This document shows positions 33,017 through 41,944 of a DNA stretch of 51,481 nt, piece by piece; within the stretch, counting starts at the first letter, position 1; every line of letters begins with the position of its first letter. The DNA is taken from NCBI GenBank assembly GCA_024402095.1, contig JAKSJU010000005.1, positions 1 to 51,481 of the forward strand. The letters are read 5' to 3'. The translations under genes and the position numbers were made by a program. The stretch comes from Bacteroidales bacterium. Its GTDB lineage: Bacteria; Bacteroidota; Bacteroidia; Bacteroidales; UBA932. The notes below the pieces were generated by a model. That model had not been told where the DNA came from and did not search any database. It saw only the letters and a program-made list of their open reading frames with translations.

Positions 33017-34321
33017 ATGCGTAAGCTTTATATAGAGACATACGGTTGCCAGATGAATGTGAATGACACGGAGGTCATTTTCTCGATTCTATCTGAGCAC
33101 GGTTATCAAAGGACCGAGTCCATAGACGAGGCAGACGTGATAATGGCGAATACATGTTCTATCAGGGACAACGCCGAGCAGCGAATCTGGGGTCGAATCA
33201 ATCAGTTCAATATCCAGAAAAAAAAGCGCAGGGCCACGATAGGCATCCTCGGTTGTATGGCGGAGCGTCTCAAGGATGCCCTGCTGGAATCCGGGAAGGT
33301 TGACGTAGTGGCCGGTCCGGATGCTTACAGGAGCCTTCCGGATCTGCTGGAAGCAGCAGCTGACGGACATCCCCAGATAAACGTGGAACTCTCCCGGGAG
33401 GAGACCTACGGAGATATCAAGCCTGTCAGGGTTGACACCAACGGCGTAAGCGCGTTCATATCGATTATGAGAGGGTGTAACAACGTCTGCTCATACTGCG
33501 TTGTACCTTATACCAGGGGAGTCGAGAGGAGCCGTGATGCATCTACCATAGTCAGAGAGGCCTGTGACTGTTTCCAGAACGGGTACAAGGAGGTGACTCT
33601 GCTCGGGCAGAATGTCGATTCCTACTATTTTGACGGTATCAATTTCGCAAACCTGCTTGCCCGGGTGGCTGAAATCAGTCCTCTTCTCAGGGTCCGTTTC
33701 TCCACGTCCAATCCGCAGGACATTTCGGATGAAGTCATAGAGACCATGGCCAGATATGACAATATCTGCAAACATATTCATCTTCCTGTCCAGTCAGGAT
33801 CCAACAGGATACTTGAGAAAATGCGCCGCCGCTATACTAGAGAGTGGTATCTCGAGCGCGTGGCGAAAATCAGGGAAGTCCTGCCGGAATGCGGTCTCAC
33901 AACTGATGTCATAGCCGGATTCTGCTCGGAGACGGAGGAAGACCACAAGGAGACGCTCAGCCTTTTCGAGGAGGTGGTGTTCGATACCGCTTTCATGTTC
34001 TATTATTCTGAACGTCCCGGCACGCTTGCCGCCAGGAAGTATCCCGATGATGTGGACATTGAAACAAAGACCAGGAGGCTGAACGAAATAATTGAACTTC
34101 AGGGACGAATGAGCCTCAAGAGCTATCGCCGGGATATAGGAAAGACCTTCGAGGTATTGGTCGAGGGGCCGTCGAAGAAAACGGACAAAGAACTTTGCGG
34201 CCGTGCCTCGAACAACAAGATGTGCGTCTGGCCCGACACTGAGCATAAAGCGGGCGATTATGTTACCGTTGAAGTAATGGACTGTACGTCCGCAACGCTT
34301 ATCTGCAGGGAGAAAAAATAA
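33017..34321 (+). CDS. miaB: tRNA-2-methylthio-N6-isopentenyladenosine-37 synthase
   Basis: 434-residue radical-SAM methylthiotransferase that adds the 2-methylthio group to i6A37 in tRNAs reading U-starting codons. The N-terminal UPF0004 domain binds one iron-sulfur cluster (ETYGCQMN, ANTCSIR, LGCMAERL), the radical-SAM motif is Cys154-x3-Cys158-x2-Cys161 (RGCNNVCSYCVVPYTRG), and a TRAM domain ends the protein. The VERSRD motif after the cluster fits MiaB rather than RimO or MtaB. The start is fixed by MRKLYIETYGCQMN and lies only eight bases from the promoter -7 element. Confidence 0.96.
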   Translation: MRKLYIETYGCQMNVNDTEVIFSILSEHGYQRTESIDEADVIMANTCSIRDNAEQRIWGRINQFNIQKKKRRATIGILGCMAERLKDALLESGKVDVVAGPDAYRSLPDLLEAAADGHPQINVELSREETYGDIKPVRVDTNGVSAFISIMRGCNNVCSYCVVPYTRGVERSRDASTIVREACDCFQNGYKEVTLLGQNVDSYYFDGINFANLLARVAEISPLLRVRFSTSNPQDISDEVIETMARYDNICKHIHLPVQSGSNRILEKMRRRYTREWYLERVAKIREVLPECGLTTDVIAGFCSETEEDHKETLSLFEEVVFDTAFMFYYSERPGTLAARKYPDDVDIETKTRRLNEIIELQGRMSLKSYRRDIGKTFEVLVEGPSKKTDKELCGRASNNKMCVWPDTEHKAGDYVTVEVMDCTSATLICREKK

Positions 34322-34342
34322 ATAAAAACGATAAAAAAATGT

Positions 34343-34390
34343 AAGAATCTCCATTCTGTTTTTTTAGGATGGAGATTCTTTATTTCGCTT
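34343..34390 (+). terminator. Hairpin after miaB, probable terminator
   Basis: A perfect 12-bp inverted repeat, AAGAATCTCCAT (34343-34354) and ATGGAGATTCTT (34369-34380), encloses a loop with seven T residues, followed by TATTTCGCTT. The tail is a weak U-tract, so termination may be partial and radC may receive read-through. Confidence 0.6.
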
Positions 34391-34408
34391 ATTCTTACCT
34401 TGCACGAT

Positions 34409-35098
34409 ATGAAAATGTGTGATATCTGTGTTGAGGAGAGACCGCGGGAGAGACTCATTGCCTGCGGTCCTGAAAGTCTGGGCTCGGCCGAATTGCTCGC
34501 GGTGCTGCTACGGAACGGTACGCAGGGGACAAGTGCACTTGATCTGTCGCATGCCCTGATGACTCTGGCGGAGGGGAAACTGGGAAACCTGTCAGACATG
34601 TCCATGGAGAGGATATGCACTGTGCCTGGTATGGGAAAGTGCAAGGCGGCTGTGATAACGGCGGCTTTTGAACTGGGCCGGCGTCTTCTGTCGGAGCATG
34701 CGGCCGGGGCGGCTCTCCCCATTGTGACACCGAGGATGGTGAATGACCTGATGCTTCCCCTTCTGAAATCCCTCAGACATGAGGAGTGCTGGATCCTCTG
34801 CCTGTCAAATTCAAATACACTTATCGGGAAATATAGAATGACCACGGGAGGTCAGGACTCGACAGTCTTGGATGTGCGTCAGGTGGCCAGACTGGCTCTC
34901 GAGAAAAGCGCAACTGCCGTGATAATGGTCCACAACCATCCCAGCGGCAATCCCGAACCCAGCAAAGGTGATGTCAGGCAAACGGAGTCCCTTCACAAAG
35001 CATTGGAGACCATGAAGATAGAACTATTGGACCACGTGATTGTCGCGGACGATTGTTTCTATAGTTTTGATGAGGGGAAAAAATTCAGTCTTTTGTGA
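34409..35098 (+). CDS. radC: RadC-family JAB1/MPN domain protein
   Basis: 229 residues from the ATG at 34409 (MKMCDICVEERPRERLIACG); an ATG two codons later or a TTG at 34400 are alternatives. An N-terminal helix-hairpin-helix region (about 30-90, CTVPGMGKCKAAVI) is followed by the JAMM metal motif MVHNHPSGNPEPSKGD (about residues 172-188). Despite the name, RadC proteins have no proven repair function. Its stop overlaps the convergent Fur-like gene by 14 bases. Confidence 0.93.
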   Translation: MKMCDICVEERPRERLIACGPESLGSAELLAVLLRNGTQGTSALDLSHALMTLAEGKLGNLSDMSMERICTVPGMGKCKAAVITAAFELGRRLLSEHAAGAALPIVTPRMVNDLMLPLLKSLRHEECWILCLSNSNTLIGKYRMTTGGQDSTVLDVRQVARLALEKSATAVIMVHNHPSGNPEPSKGDVRQTESLHKALETMKIELLDHVIVADDCFYSFDEGKKFSLL

Positions 35099-35534
35099 TA
35101 CGCCGGGTGGAGTGGCAGATAATCTGGACGTCGAAATCGTCAATCTTGTACCCGCGGAATTTTCTTCCCTTGAAGTGGTTTTCGATAAGCTCGATCAGTT
35201 TATCGTCCGCTATGTCCCTGTACTCGTCGTATTTGGTGTCATACAGGTGCAGATGCTTGTCCAGGTTGATATCGAAATACATTTTGTTGTTGGCACTGAA
35301 CCTGCGTTTGTAGATACCCAGCTCATTCATCTGCGCCAGTATGTTGTAGACGGATGCGACAGTGATGCTGGTCGGATTGTTCTTTGACAGGAACTCGCAG
35401 ACCATGTCCGCACTGGCGTGCCCCAATTCAATCATAGCCTGATGGACGGCAACCCTTTGCGGGGTCGCTTTCATTCCCTTGTCCTTGAGAATTTTTTTGA
35501 ACTGGTCAATGTCGTGAGCCTTTCTACTGCGCAT
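35085..35534 (-). CDS. Fur/PerR-family transcriptional regulator
   Basis: 149 residues. The N-terminal winged helix includes MKATPQRVAVHQAMIELGHA and SITVASVYNILAQMNELG, typical of Fur proteins. The metal-sensing HxH-type segment is DKHLHLYDTKYDEYRDI; the CxxC pairs that hold structural zinc in Fur and many PerR proteins are absent (DTKYD stands there). Bacteroidota peroxide regulators commonly look like this, so PerR is the best guess, but metal and signal are not certain. It overlaps the recN end by 11 bases and is the last gene of the minus-strand operon that also contains trxB. Confidence 0.82.
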   Translation of the reverse strand: MRSRKAHDIDQFKKILKDKGMKATPQRVAVHQAMIELGHASADMVCEFLSKNNPTSITVASVYNILAQMNELGIYKRRFSANNKMYFDINLDKHLHLYDTKYDEYRDIADDKLIELIENHFKGRKFRGYKIDDFDVQIICHSTRRITKD

Positions 35535-37176
35535 TGGCTTCCAAAAGTGATTTAGCGTTTGCTATTGCTTCAGCTGTGATAACAGCCCCGCTGAGCAGGC
35601 GTGAAATTTCCATGATGCGTTCTTCTCCGCTTACGCTCCGTATGCCGGAAACCGTCTTTCCGCCTTCCGTGCTCTTGGATACGACGTAGTGCGCGTCACC
35701 CTTTGCTGCAACCTGAGGCAGGTGGGTGATAGAAAATACCTGCATATCCTTGCCCATGCTGCATATCATGGATCCCATCTTGTCAGCCACACTTCCGCTG
35801 ACTCCGGTGTCGATTTCGTCGAAGATCAGCGTAGGCATTTCCTGGAATCTGGCCATCATTGCCTTCAGGCAAAGCATGATTCTGGAAATTTCGCCTCCGG
35901 ATGCGCATTTTGCGACGTCCACGGGTTCGTTCCCGGTTGAAGAGAATCTGAACGTAATGCTGTCAGCACCGTTTCCGTCGGGTTTTGACGGTTCGAGACT
36001 GACATCAAATCTTGAGTTGTCCAGTTCAAGGAAACGGAGAGACCCCAGTATGGAAGCGGCGAACTCTGGAGCGGCATCCGACCTTCTGTCGTGCAGTTCC
36101 CGGCACAGCTTTTCGTGATGGGATGACTCTTTCCGCTCCTGCTCCTGGAGCTCTGAAATCTTTTCATTCAGAGAATCGGAATCAAACAGGGCGTTGCTGT
36201 ATTTCTCCCTTATGGCTATCAACTCGGATACGGTGTTGCATCCGTGCTTCTTCATAAGTGAATATAGTAGCGAAAGTCTGTCTTCCACCTGCTCCAACCT
36301 TTCACCGGACATGCTGACTTTGGAATTCATTTCCTCTAGAGTGGACTTGATGTCATCCAGCTCTATCCTTGCGGAATCCAGCCTTTCGCAGATATCCTCA
36401 AGTGAAGGTATGAATCTGGCAATATGCTCGAGTGAACGCTTGACCTCCTTGAGCGAGGCATAATCCTCCAGCGCACTGAATGCAGAACCAAGACCCTCCT
36501 TGATGCTCTCGGCATTGGAGAGTTGCTGCTGTTCCGTCTCCAGTTCTTCCAATTCGTTTTCCCGGAGTTTTGCCGCTTCGAGTTGTCTGAACTGCGCCTC
36601 ATTGTAGTCCCTGTCAGCTGACAATGACCTCAGATTCTCTCTGGCTTCATCCAGCCTGGTCCTTATGTCCAGAAGCCTTTTCCAGCTGTTCCTGCATTCT
36701 TCCAGGGCCCCTGTGTTACCTGCGTAGTGGTCGAGGATTGACATCTGGAACTTGCGGTCATTCAGAAGCAGGCTCTGGTGCTGGGAATGTATGTCGATAA
36801 GATGAGAGGCCAGTGCGGAAAGAGTTCCGATCTGCACGGGGGAATCGTTGACAAAGCAGCGTGACCGCCCGCTTGCATTGACCGTGCGACGGACAATCAG
36901 ATGCCCGTTGTCCCAATCGACTTCATTGTCAGAGAGGAATCCTCTGAGCTCCTCGTTCTCAGGATTGATGTCGAATTCCGCCTCTACGACGCAATTATCC
37001 GCGCCCTGCGAGATTGCGGAAGCGTCGGCCTTTGCACCGGTGACAAGGGACAGGGCTCCCAAAAGGATGGATTTGCCGGCTCCTGTCTGCCCCGTAATAA
37101 TGATTAAACCCTCTGGAAAAGAAATATCCAGAGAGTCTATCAATACATAATTCCTGATATGGAGGCTATGCAGCAT
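35524..37176 (-). CDS. recN: DNA repair ATPase RecN
   Basis: 550-residue SMC-like protein that acts at double-strand breaks. Walker A GQTGAGKSILLGAL is at about residues 28-41, a long coiled-coil arm spans roughly residues 155-370, and the C-terminal half holds the ABC-type signature (CASGGEISRIMLCLKAMMAR) and Walker B (TLIFDEIDTGVSG). The start codon follows the rpoZ-like gene by eight bases. Length and motifs are normal for RecN. Confidence 0.97.
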   Translation of the reverse strand: MLHSLHIRNYVLIDSLDISFPEGLIIITGQTGAGKSILLGALSLVTGAKADASAISQGADNCVVEAEFDINPENEELRGFLSDNEVDWDNGHLIVRRTVNASGRSRCFVNDSPVQIGTLSALASHLIDIHSQHQSLLLNDRKFQMSILDHYAGNTGALEECRNSWKRLLDIRTRLDEARENLRSLSADRDYNEAQFRQLEAAKLRENELEELETEQQQLSNAESIKEGLGSAFSALEDYASLKEVKRSLEHIARFIPSLEDICERLDSARIELDDIKSTLEEMNSKVSMSGERLEQVEDRLSLLYSLMKKHGCNTVSELIAIREKYSNALFDSDSLNEKISELQEQERKESSHHEKLCRELHDRRSDAAPEFAASILGSLRFLELDNSRFDVSLEPSKPDGNGADSITFRFSSTGNEPVDVAKCASGGEISRIMLCLKAMMARFQEMPTLIFDEIDTGVSGSVADKMGSMICSMGKDMQVFSITHLPQVAAKGDAHYVVSKSTEGGKTVSGIRSVSGEERIMEISRLLSGAVITAEAIANAKSLLEANAQ

Positions 37177-37184
37177 ACTGTGAA

Positions 37185-37514
37185 TTAATTCTCCACCTTG
37201 CTGTCGTCAGTATGAGCCTTTCTGTAGAAGAGTTCGTTGTTTTCGAATTCGCTGATGGCGACAAGGTCCGGTTTCGGCTGTCTCTCATAGTACTTTGAGA
37301 TCTCAATCTGCTCCTTGTTCTCGAACACTTCCTCCATAGTGTCTCTTTCGTTGCGGAAGTCTTCCAGTTTCTTTGCAAGCTCCTTCTTCTCTGCGAGTGC
37401 AATCTGGTTGGCTCTTCTGGAGAGTATTACGACAGTTTCATAGATATTGCCCGTAGGCTCAGCGAGGTACTTGATATCCCTCGTGATAGTGTTTGTTGGT
37501 ATTTTCTTTTCCAT
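37185..37514 (-). CDS. rpoZ: RNA polymerase omega-like subunit (Bacteroidota type)
   Basis: 109 residues, matching the omega-like small subunit annotated in Bacteroidota genomes. The core is NTITRDIKYLAEPTGNIYET, VVILSRRANQIALAEKKELA, then EEVFENKEQIEISKYYERQP, with the charged, helix-rich shape of omega that wraps the beta-prime tail. It lies two bases after bamD and eight before recN, an arrangement common in the phylum. The family call is solid; the omega function is inferred from homologs. Confidence 0.85.
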   Translation of the reverse strand: MEKKIPTNTITRDIKYLAEPTGNIYETVVILSRRANQIALAEKKELAKKLEDFRNERDTMEEVFENKEQIEISKYYERQPKPDLVAISEFENNELFYRKAHTDDSKVEN

Positions 37515-37516
37515 AC

Positions 37517-38335
37517 TTAAATTACGGGAGTGACCGTATCAGAAGTTTCATTATTTTTTCTTACTTTTCTGTAAAGAGCGTCAAGTTCCTTGCGATAGTC
37601 GGATTCTTCGTATTCCTCGATGAAATTGAGGTAGTCGTCCACGAATACAAGGAATCTTTCTTTCTGCTTGTCAGGGACACTGAGAGCGGCAAAATGGTAG
37701 GATGACATGGCAGTATAATACAGTATGTCTTCCCTGTATCTATTGTCGGCGTCATCCTTCAGAATATTCCTGAAGGCTACCCTGGAAGCCTTGTAATCCT
37801 CCATCTTATAATATAGCTTGGCATTTTCCAGTGCTTTCTTGTCCAACCTTTCCTCCAGGTCGTCAAGCATCAACTCGCAGTTTCCCCGTTTTTCTGTCTG
37901 CGGATAATCGATGAGGAACTGGTTTATGGCGGTCATGCAAGTGTATGTCGGCGTCTGGTCAAGCTCATATCTCAGAGTGCTTCTGTAAAGACAATCCAGA
38001 CGGAGGAACGATGCGTATTCCGTAAAAGGACTCCTTGGAAAGTTGGCTACGAAACGCTCAAGATTGGACTGAGCTGTGTAATAGTCCCTGTCCATATAGT
38101 TGCTGAGTCCCCAGTAGAACTGCACGGTATCATCTCTTTCTGTTCCGCCGGCCAGGAAGGACAGCGATTCGAACAGTTGCGCGGCCTTGTTGAACTTCCA
38201 TTTGTTGTAGTAGTCGAAGGCGGCAGCATATTTAGCGTCAAAGTCGTTGCTCTCCAGCAGGATATCATATTCGGTCTTGCAGGAGACGGCGGACAGGGCA
38301 ATCAATAATGCCAGTATAATTCCGGAATGTTTCAT
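37517..38335 (-). CDS. bamD: Outer-membrane assembly lipoprotein BamD
   Basis: 272-residue lipoprotein of the BAM complex. Lipobox SAVSC with Cys19, then five TPR-like repeats (YYNKWKFNKAAQLFESL, YTAQSNLERFVANFPRSP, TAINQFLIDYPQ and so on). BamD binds BamA and the C-terminal signal of outer-membrane proteins; bamA is at 43.5 kb in this window. The start overlaps the trxB stop by four bases. Confidence 0.92.
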   Translation of the reverse strand: MKHSGIILALLIALSAVSCKTEYDILLESNDFDAKYAAAFDYYNKWKFNKAAQLFESLSFLAGGTERDDTVQFYWGLSNYMDRDYYTAQSNLERFVANFPRSPFTEYASFLRLDCLYRSTLRYELDQTPTYTCMTAINQFLIDYPQTEKRGNCELMLDDLEERLDKKALENAKLYYKMEDYKASRVAFRNILKDDADNRYREDILYYTAMSSYHFAALSVPDKQKERFLVFVDDYLNFIEEYEESDYRKELDALYRKVRKNNETSDTVTPVI

Positions 38336-39252
38336 TTCGATAAATATTTTTCAGCATCCATGGCGGCCCTGCATCCCGATGCTGCAGCGTTTACCGCCTG
38401 TCTGTACCTTGGATCCTGGACATCACCCGCGGCGAATACTCCCGGTACGTTCGTTTCGGAACCTTTGCCCTCAGTGATGATGTAACCGTTTTCGTCGGTC
38501 TTGACCCATTTTGAGAAGAGTTCGGATACGGGATGGTGTCCTATCGCAAGGAAGAAACCGTCAATCTTTATATCAAAAACCTCGCCATCCTTGCGGACAA
38601 GCCTTGCTCCGGTCACTCCGCTTTCGTCTCCGAGAATTTCCTGAGTGTTGCAATTCCAGAGAACCTCGATGTTGGCGGTGTTCTTTACCCTGTCCTGCAT
38701 GGCTGCAGATGCTCTAAGCACATCGCGGCGTACAATCATATAGACTTTGTTGCAGAGTCCGGCAAGGTAGGTCGCCTCTTCGCATGCGGTATCCCCGCCT
38801 CCGACTACGGCGACGTCTTTTTTTCTATAGAAGAATCCGTCGCATGTGGCACATGCCGATACTCCCAGCCCGCGGAACTTCTGCTCTGAAGGCAGACCGA
38901 GGTATTTTGCGGTGGCGCCGGTGGCGATAATGACGGCGTCAGCGTCAATCTCGGTGCCGTTGTCAATCTTGACAATGTGCCTGTTCCCGGAAAAATCCAC
39001 TTCGGTGACTACTCCTCTGCGTATATCAGCACCCAGTTTCAAGGCCTGCTCACGCATTCCGGACATAAGCTGGTTTGCATCCACGCCTCCCGGGAAACCG
39101 GGGAAATTCTCCACCATAGTTGTGGTCGTCAACTGGCCTCCCGGCTCATTGCCTTCATAAAGAACCGGCGCCAGAGCTGATCTGGATGCATATATTGCAG
39201 CGGTATAGCCTGCTGGGCCTCCACCTATGATAAGACATTTTACGTTTTCCAT
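38332..39252 (-). CDS. trxB: Thioredoxin-disulfide reductase
   Basis: 306-residue NADPH-dependent flavoprotein that keeps thioredoxin reduced. FAD-binding IIGGGPAGYTAAIYA at the N-terminus, the redox-active CATCDG (about residue 135), the NADPH-binding VVGGGDTACEEATYLA next to it, and a C-terminal GVFAAGDVQDPRYRQAVNAA. I use the ATG at 39252; a TTG one codon earlier also fits. The ATG shares its A with the stop of the preceding gene (TGATG). Confidence 0.96.
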   Translation of the reverse strand: MENVKCLIIGGGPAGYTAAIYASRSALAPVLYEGNEPGGQLTTTTMVENFPGFPGGVDANQLMSGMREQALKLGADIRRGVVTEVDFSGNRHIVKIDNGTEIDADAVIIATGATAKYLGLPSEQKFRGLGVSACATCDGFFYRKKDVAVVGGGDTACEEATYLAGLCNKVYMIVRRDVLRASAAMQDRVKNTANIEVLWNCNTQEILGDESGVTGARLVRKDGEVFDIKIDGFFLAIGHHPVSELFSKWVKTDENGYIITEGKGSETNVPGVFAAGDVQDPRYRQAVNAAASGCRAAMDAEKYLSK

Positions 39253-40475
39253 CAATGGACTGATATTGAGTAATCTGAATTGTAAGTTATGCGGCGTGTG
39301 GCCTTATTGATGCTTCCGCAACCGGATGCCTCGAAGCGGAAATCCTCCTGAAGCCCTTTCCACTGGAATTCTCCGATTTTCTCGGGCCAGTTCCTTCCGT
39401 ACTCGGAGCAGATTTTCACGAAATAATAGACCACGTCATAGCCGCTGAAAGCATAGGCATTAGGTTCTGCCTGGAAGAGAGATCTGTAAGTGAGAATAAA
39501 GTTCTTGACTTCGGCGCTGCTGTAGTCGACGTTGTATGAAGCCGTAATCTTCATGTCAATCTTGTGCAGGTCCTCCTGCTCGAGGGATTCGTATGATTTG
39601 ATCTTGGACGGACCGTAGGCGCTCACGTTCCTGCCCATGAATTTCAGCATGGCAATATTCCTTACGGCATCTCCGACGAAGGCTTCGTTGTCGGAAACTA
39701 TGATAAAGCGTCTGCACAGGGCGGTCTCCGGAAGACTCTGAAAACTGCTCAAAGCTTTCATCCCTTCAAGAATGCCGTAGCTGATGGTGTCGCAGACCAC
39801 TCCGGATTCCTTCAACTTCTCCAGAAGGTATCTGTTATTCTCTCCGGGGTCGGCCCCTTTTTCCTTTACTACGGTGAAAGTGCCACCATTGGCGTCCCTG
39901 TCTTCCATGATCCAGGCGACAAGCTCATCGACCTGGGCTTCTGACGTTGATGCCGCCTGAATGATGTTGTGCTCCTGTACAAGAGCCGCTGTCCTCTGGT
40001 CGAGAGGGGAAACGATGAACTTTTCTTCAGGACAAGCTCCAAGCGTGCTGAGAATATCGGCTGATGATACGGGACCGATGATTACATCGCTTTCCTGTAA
40101 ATCCGATTCCCGTACCTTTCCGGCACCGGAAGAACTGTCGAAAACACCAAGATTGATTTCCAATCCGGAATTTCCCAGACTGCGGACGGCAAGCAGGGCA
40201 CCGCTGTAAAAATCCATAAAGTTCGACTGCTGGGCGGTGCTGCCTGAGCTGAAAGGCATGGACAGACACACTCTGATCGTGGACGGGATGTCCAGAACGA
40301 ACTGGTCCGCCACTTCTGCGCTGTCCTGAATGCTTTCTTCAGGGATTATGACGGTGGTGACGGCAGAGGTGTCCTTGCGGGATTTTCTCCTGTTCGGAAA
40401 AAGATACCACTGGGCCGATGCATCCAAACATGCAAGGCCCAGCAGTATTAGAGTTATGATGATGTGGCGCTTCAA
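39252..40475 (-). CDS. Periplasmic PBP1-fold protein, substrate-binding-like
   Basis: 407 residues with a signal peptide and a region resembling the type-1 periplasmic binding fold (STIRVCLSMPFSSGSTA, FYSGALLAVRSLGNSGLEIN, DVIIGPVSSADI, FSGYDVVYYF). This family, related to LivJ/LppC-like proteins, is common in Bacteroidota next to OmpH and trxB; it has no linked ABC permease here, so import is doubtful. The only start that gives the signal peptide is a TTG at 40475: the next codon back in frame that could matter is the TAA at 40484. There is no LysM domain. Function unknown. Confidence 0.75.
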   Translation of the reverse strand: MKRHIIITLILLGLACLDASAQWYLFPNRRKSRKDTSAVTTVIIPEESIQDSAEVADQFVLDIPSTIRVCLSMPFSSGSTAQQSNFMDFYSGALLAVRSLGNSGLEINLGVFDSSSGAGKVRESDLQESDVIIGPVSSADILSTLGACPEEKFIVSPLDQRTAALVQEHNIIQAASTSEAQVDELVAWIMEDRDANGGTFTVVKEKGADPGENNRYLLEKLKESGVVCDTISYGILEGMKALSSFQSLPETALCRRFIIVSDNEAFVGDAVRNIAMLKFMGRNVSAYGPSKIKSYESLEQEDLHKIDMKITASYNVDYSSAEVKNFILTYRSLFQAEPNAYAFSGYDVVYYFVKICSEYGRNWPEKIGEFQWKGLQEDFRFEASGCGSINKATRRITYNSDYSISVH

Positions 40476-40481
40476 CGCCTG

Positions 40482-41087
40482 TTATTTTTTACTTTCAACA
40501 TAAGCAGCATTGAGACCTTCAAGGATATCGTCTGTGATATCGAGAGCCTCGTCAGCCGTTACAATAGGTGCAGGGAGAACGTCACCCTGAGTGGTGAGAA
40601 TCATAGCGTACTGCTTCTCTGCGTTGTACTCGTCAACGAAAGTCTTGATGGCATCTGCGAGCTGGTTCATCATCACGGCCTGCTCCTCGGCAATCTCCTG
40701 CTCTTTCTCGGCAGCATAGTTCTGGAAAGCGGCCTGCTGCTCCTGAAGTTTCTGATACTGTGCCTCAGCAACGCTGCGGGTGAGGAGTCCCTTGTCCATC
40801 TTGTCCTGGAAAGACTTGGCGTCTGAGTCCAGCTTGCTTCCGCGACGTGTGACTTCCTGATTGATGCTCTCGACTTTGGTCTCGACTACTGAACGGAGAT
40901 CGTTTGCCATGTCATATTCGGAAAGTACTCTGTCGAGGTTGAAATAAACGATGGCCCCCGCTTCCGGAGTCACTCCGGAATTGACTGTTGCCTTCTTTGA
41001 AGAAGGACGGGAGACAAGCATAAGAACAGCAAGGACAACGACGCCTGCAAGAGCGACGATGCTGAGAATGAGTGGTGTCTTTTTCAT
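40482..41087 (-). CDS. OmpH/Skp-family protein with a membrane-anchor N-terminus
   Basis: 201 residues. An N-terminal hydrophobic segment (about 7-27) with no clear cleavage site suggests a membrane-anchored form rather than a soluble chaperone. The rest is OmpH-like: IVYFNLDRVLSEYDMANDL at about residue 47, a long Gln/Glu/Lys-rich coiled coil (about 65-160), then a C-terminal beta segment with YAMILTTQGDVLPAPIVTADEA. It is the first gene of the seven-gene operon ending at 35085 and has its own promoter. The soluble Skp at 46096 is the second OmpH family member in the window. Confidence 0.82.
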   Translation of the reverse strand: MKKTPLILSIVALAGVVVLAVLMLVSRPSSKKATVNSGVTPEAGAIVYFNLDRVLSEYDMANDLRSVVETKVESINQEVTRRGSKLDSDAKSFQDKMDKGLLTRSVAEAQYQKLQEQQAAFQNYAAEKEQEIAEEQAVMMNQLADAIKTFVDEYNAEKQYAMILTTQGDVLPAPIVTADEALDITDDILEGLNAAYVESKK

Positions 41088-41130
41088 TTTTTTATTTTTT
41101 ACTATATAAATATTCGTGTGAATAAGAGTA

Positions 41131-41163
41131 CAAAATTAACTAAAAATTCTGAATCTGCTCAAG
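41131..41163 (-). promoter_or_regulatory. Promoter of the ompH-to-fur operon
   Basis: Minus strand: -33 CTTG at 41163-41160, a 21-base spacer, -7 TAATTTTG at 41138-41131. The -33 and most of the spacer lie inside the end of pdxJ. The leader to the ompH ATG is about 40 bases and very A-rich. Confidence 0.55.
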
Positions 41164-41859
41164 ATATGACCATATAGTCTTCTCGAGACCCATATAAAGT
41201 GCGTCGCATATGAGAGCATGCCCTATGGAAACTTCGTCCGTCCAGGGGATAGTCTTTATGAAGAATGAAAGATTGTCCAGATTGAGATCGTGTCCTGCAT
41301 TAAGTCCCAGACCGCATTCGCGGGCTGTCTCTGCAGCCTTGAGGTATGGTTCGACGGCTTTCTGCGGGTCGGATTTGAAATTCTCCGCATAAGCTGCGGT
41401 ATAAAGTTCAACCCTGTCCGCTCCGCATACTCTGGCCCCTTCCACCATCTTAGGGTCGGGATCGACGAAAATGGATGTCCTTATGCCTTTTTCTTTGAAA
41501 GCCGAACACATTTCGGACAGGAAAATGCGGTTGCTCAGAGTATTCCAGCCCGCATTGGATGTGATGGCATCGCGGGCGTCCGGGACCATGGTCACCTGAT
41601 CGGGCCGCACTTCACAGACCAGAGCAACAAAGCTTCCGATGGGGTTGCCTTCGATGTTGAATTCCGTTTTTACCAGAGGGCGGATGCTGCGTACATCGGA
41701 ATATCTGATGTGCCTTTCATCCGGTCGGGGATGGACTGTGATACCTTCCGCGCCGAAGCTCTCGCAGTCAAGCGCCGCTTTGAGAACGTCCGGCATATTG
41801 CCGCCACGGGCATTGCGCAGCGTGGCGATTTTGTTGATATTGACTGATAATCGTGTCAT
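41140..41859 (-). CDS. pdxJ: Pyridoxine 5'-phosphate synthase
   Basis: Cytoplasmic TIM-barrel enzyme that condenses 1-deoxyxylulose 5-phosphate with 3-amino-2-oxopropyl phosphate to make pyridoxine phosphate. I use the ATG at 41859 (239 residues, [20 protein letters not shown]), not the GTG two codons upstream. HPRPDERHI (about residue 49), the VDPDPKM segment and [13 protein letters not shown] near residue 190 are diagnostic. A -7-like element ends only four bases before this start codon. Confidence 0.95.
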   Translation of the reverse strand: MTRLSVNINKIATLRNARGGNMPDVLKAALDCESFGAEGITVHPRPDERHIRYSDVRSIRPLVKTEFNIEGNPIGSFVALVCEVRPDQVTMVPDARDAITSNAGWNTLSNRIFLSEMCSAFKEKGIRTSIFVDPDPKMVEGARVCGADRVELYTAAYAENFKSDPQKAVEPYLKAAETARECGLGLNAGHDLNLDNLSFFIKTIPWTDEVSIGHALICDALYMGLEKTIWSYLEQIQNF

Positions 41860-41863
41860 AGGC

Positions 41864-41944
41864 ACAAAAATATAAAATATCGGACACTTTTATGCAAAAT
41901 TACTGCCGGTTCTGAGTGTTTGAAAGAAATAATCTATAAATTTG
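41864..41944. promoter_or_regulatory. Divergent -7 elements for pdxJ and nadK
   Basis: Minus strand TATTTTTG at 41871-41864 lies four bases before the pdxJ ATG. Plus strand TAAATTTG at 41937-41944 lies nine bases before the nadK ATG. Neither has a well-spaced TTTG -33 (pdxJ: TTG at 41897 with a 23-base spacer). Predicted leaders are zero to five bases. Confidence 0.5.
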
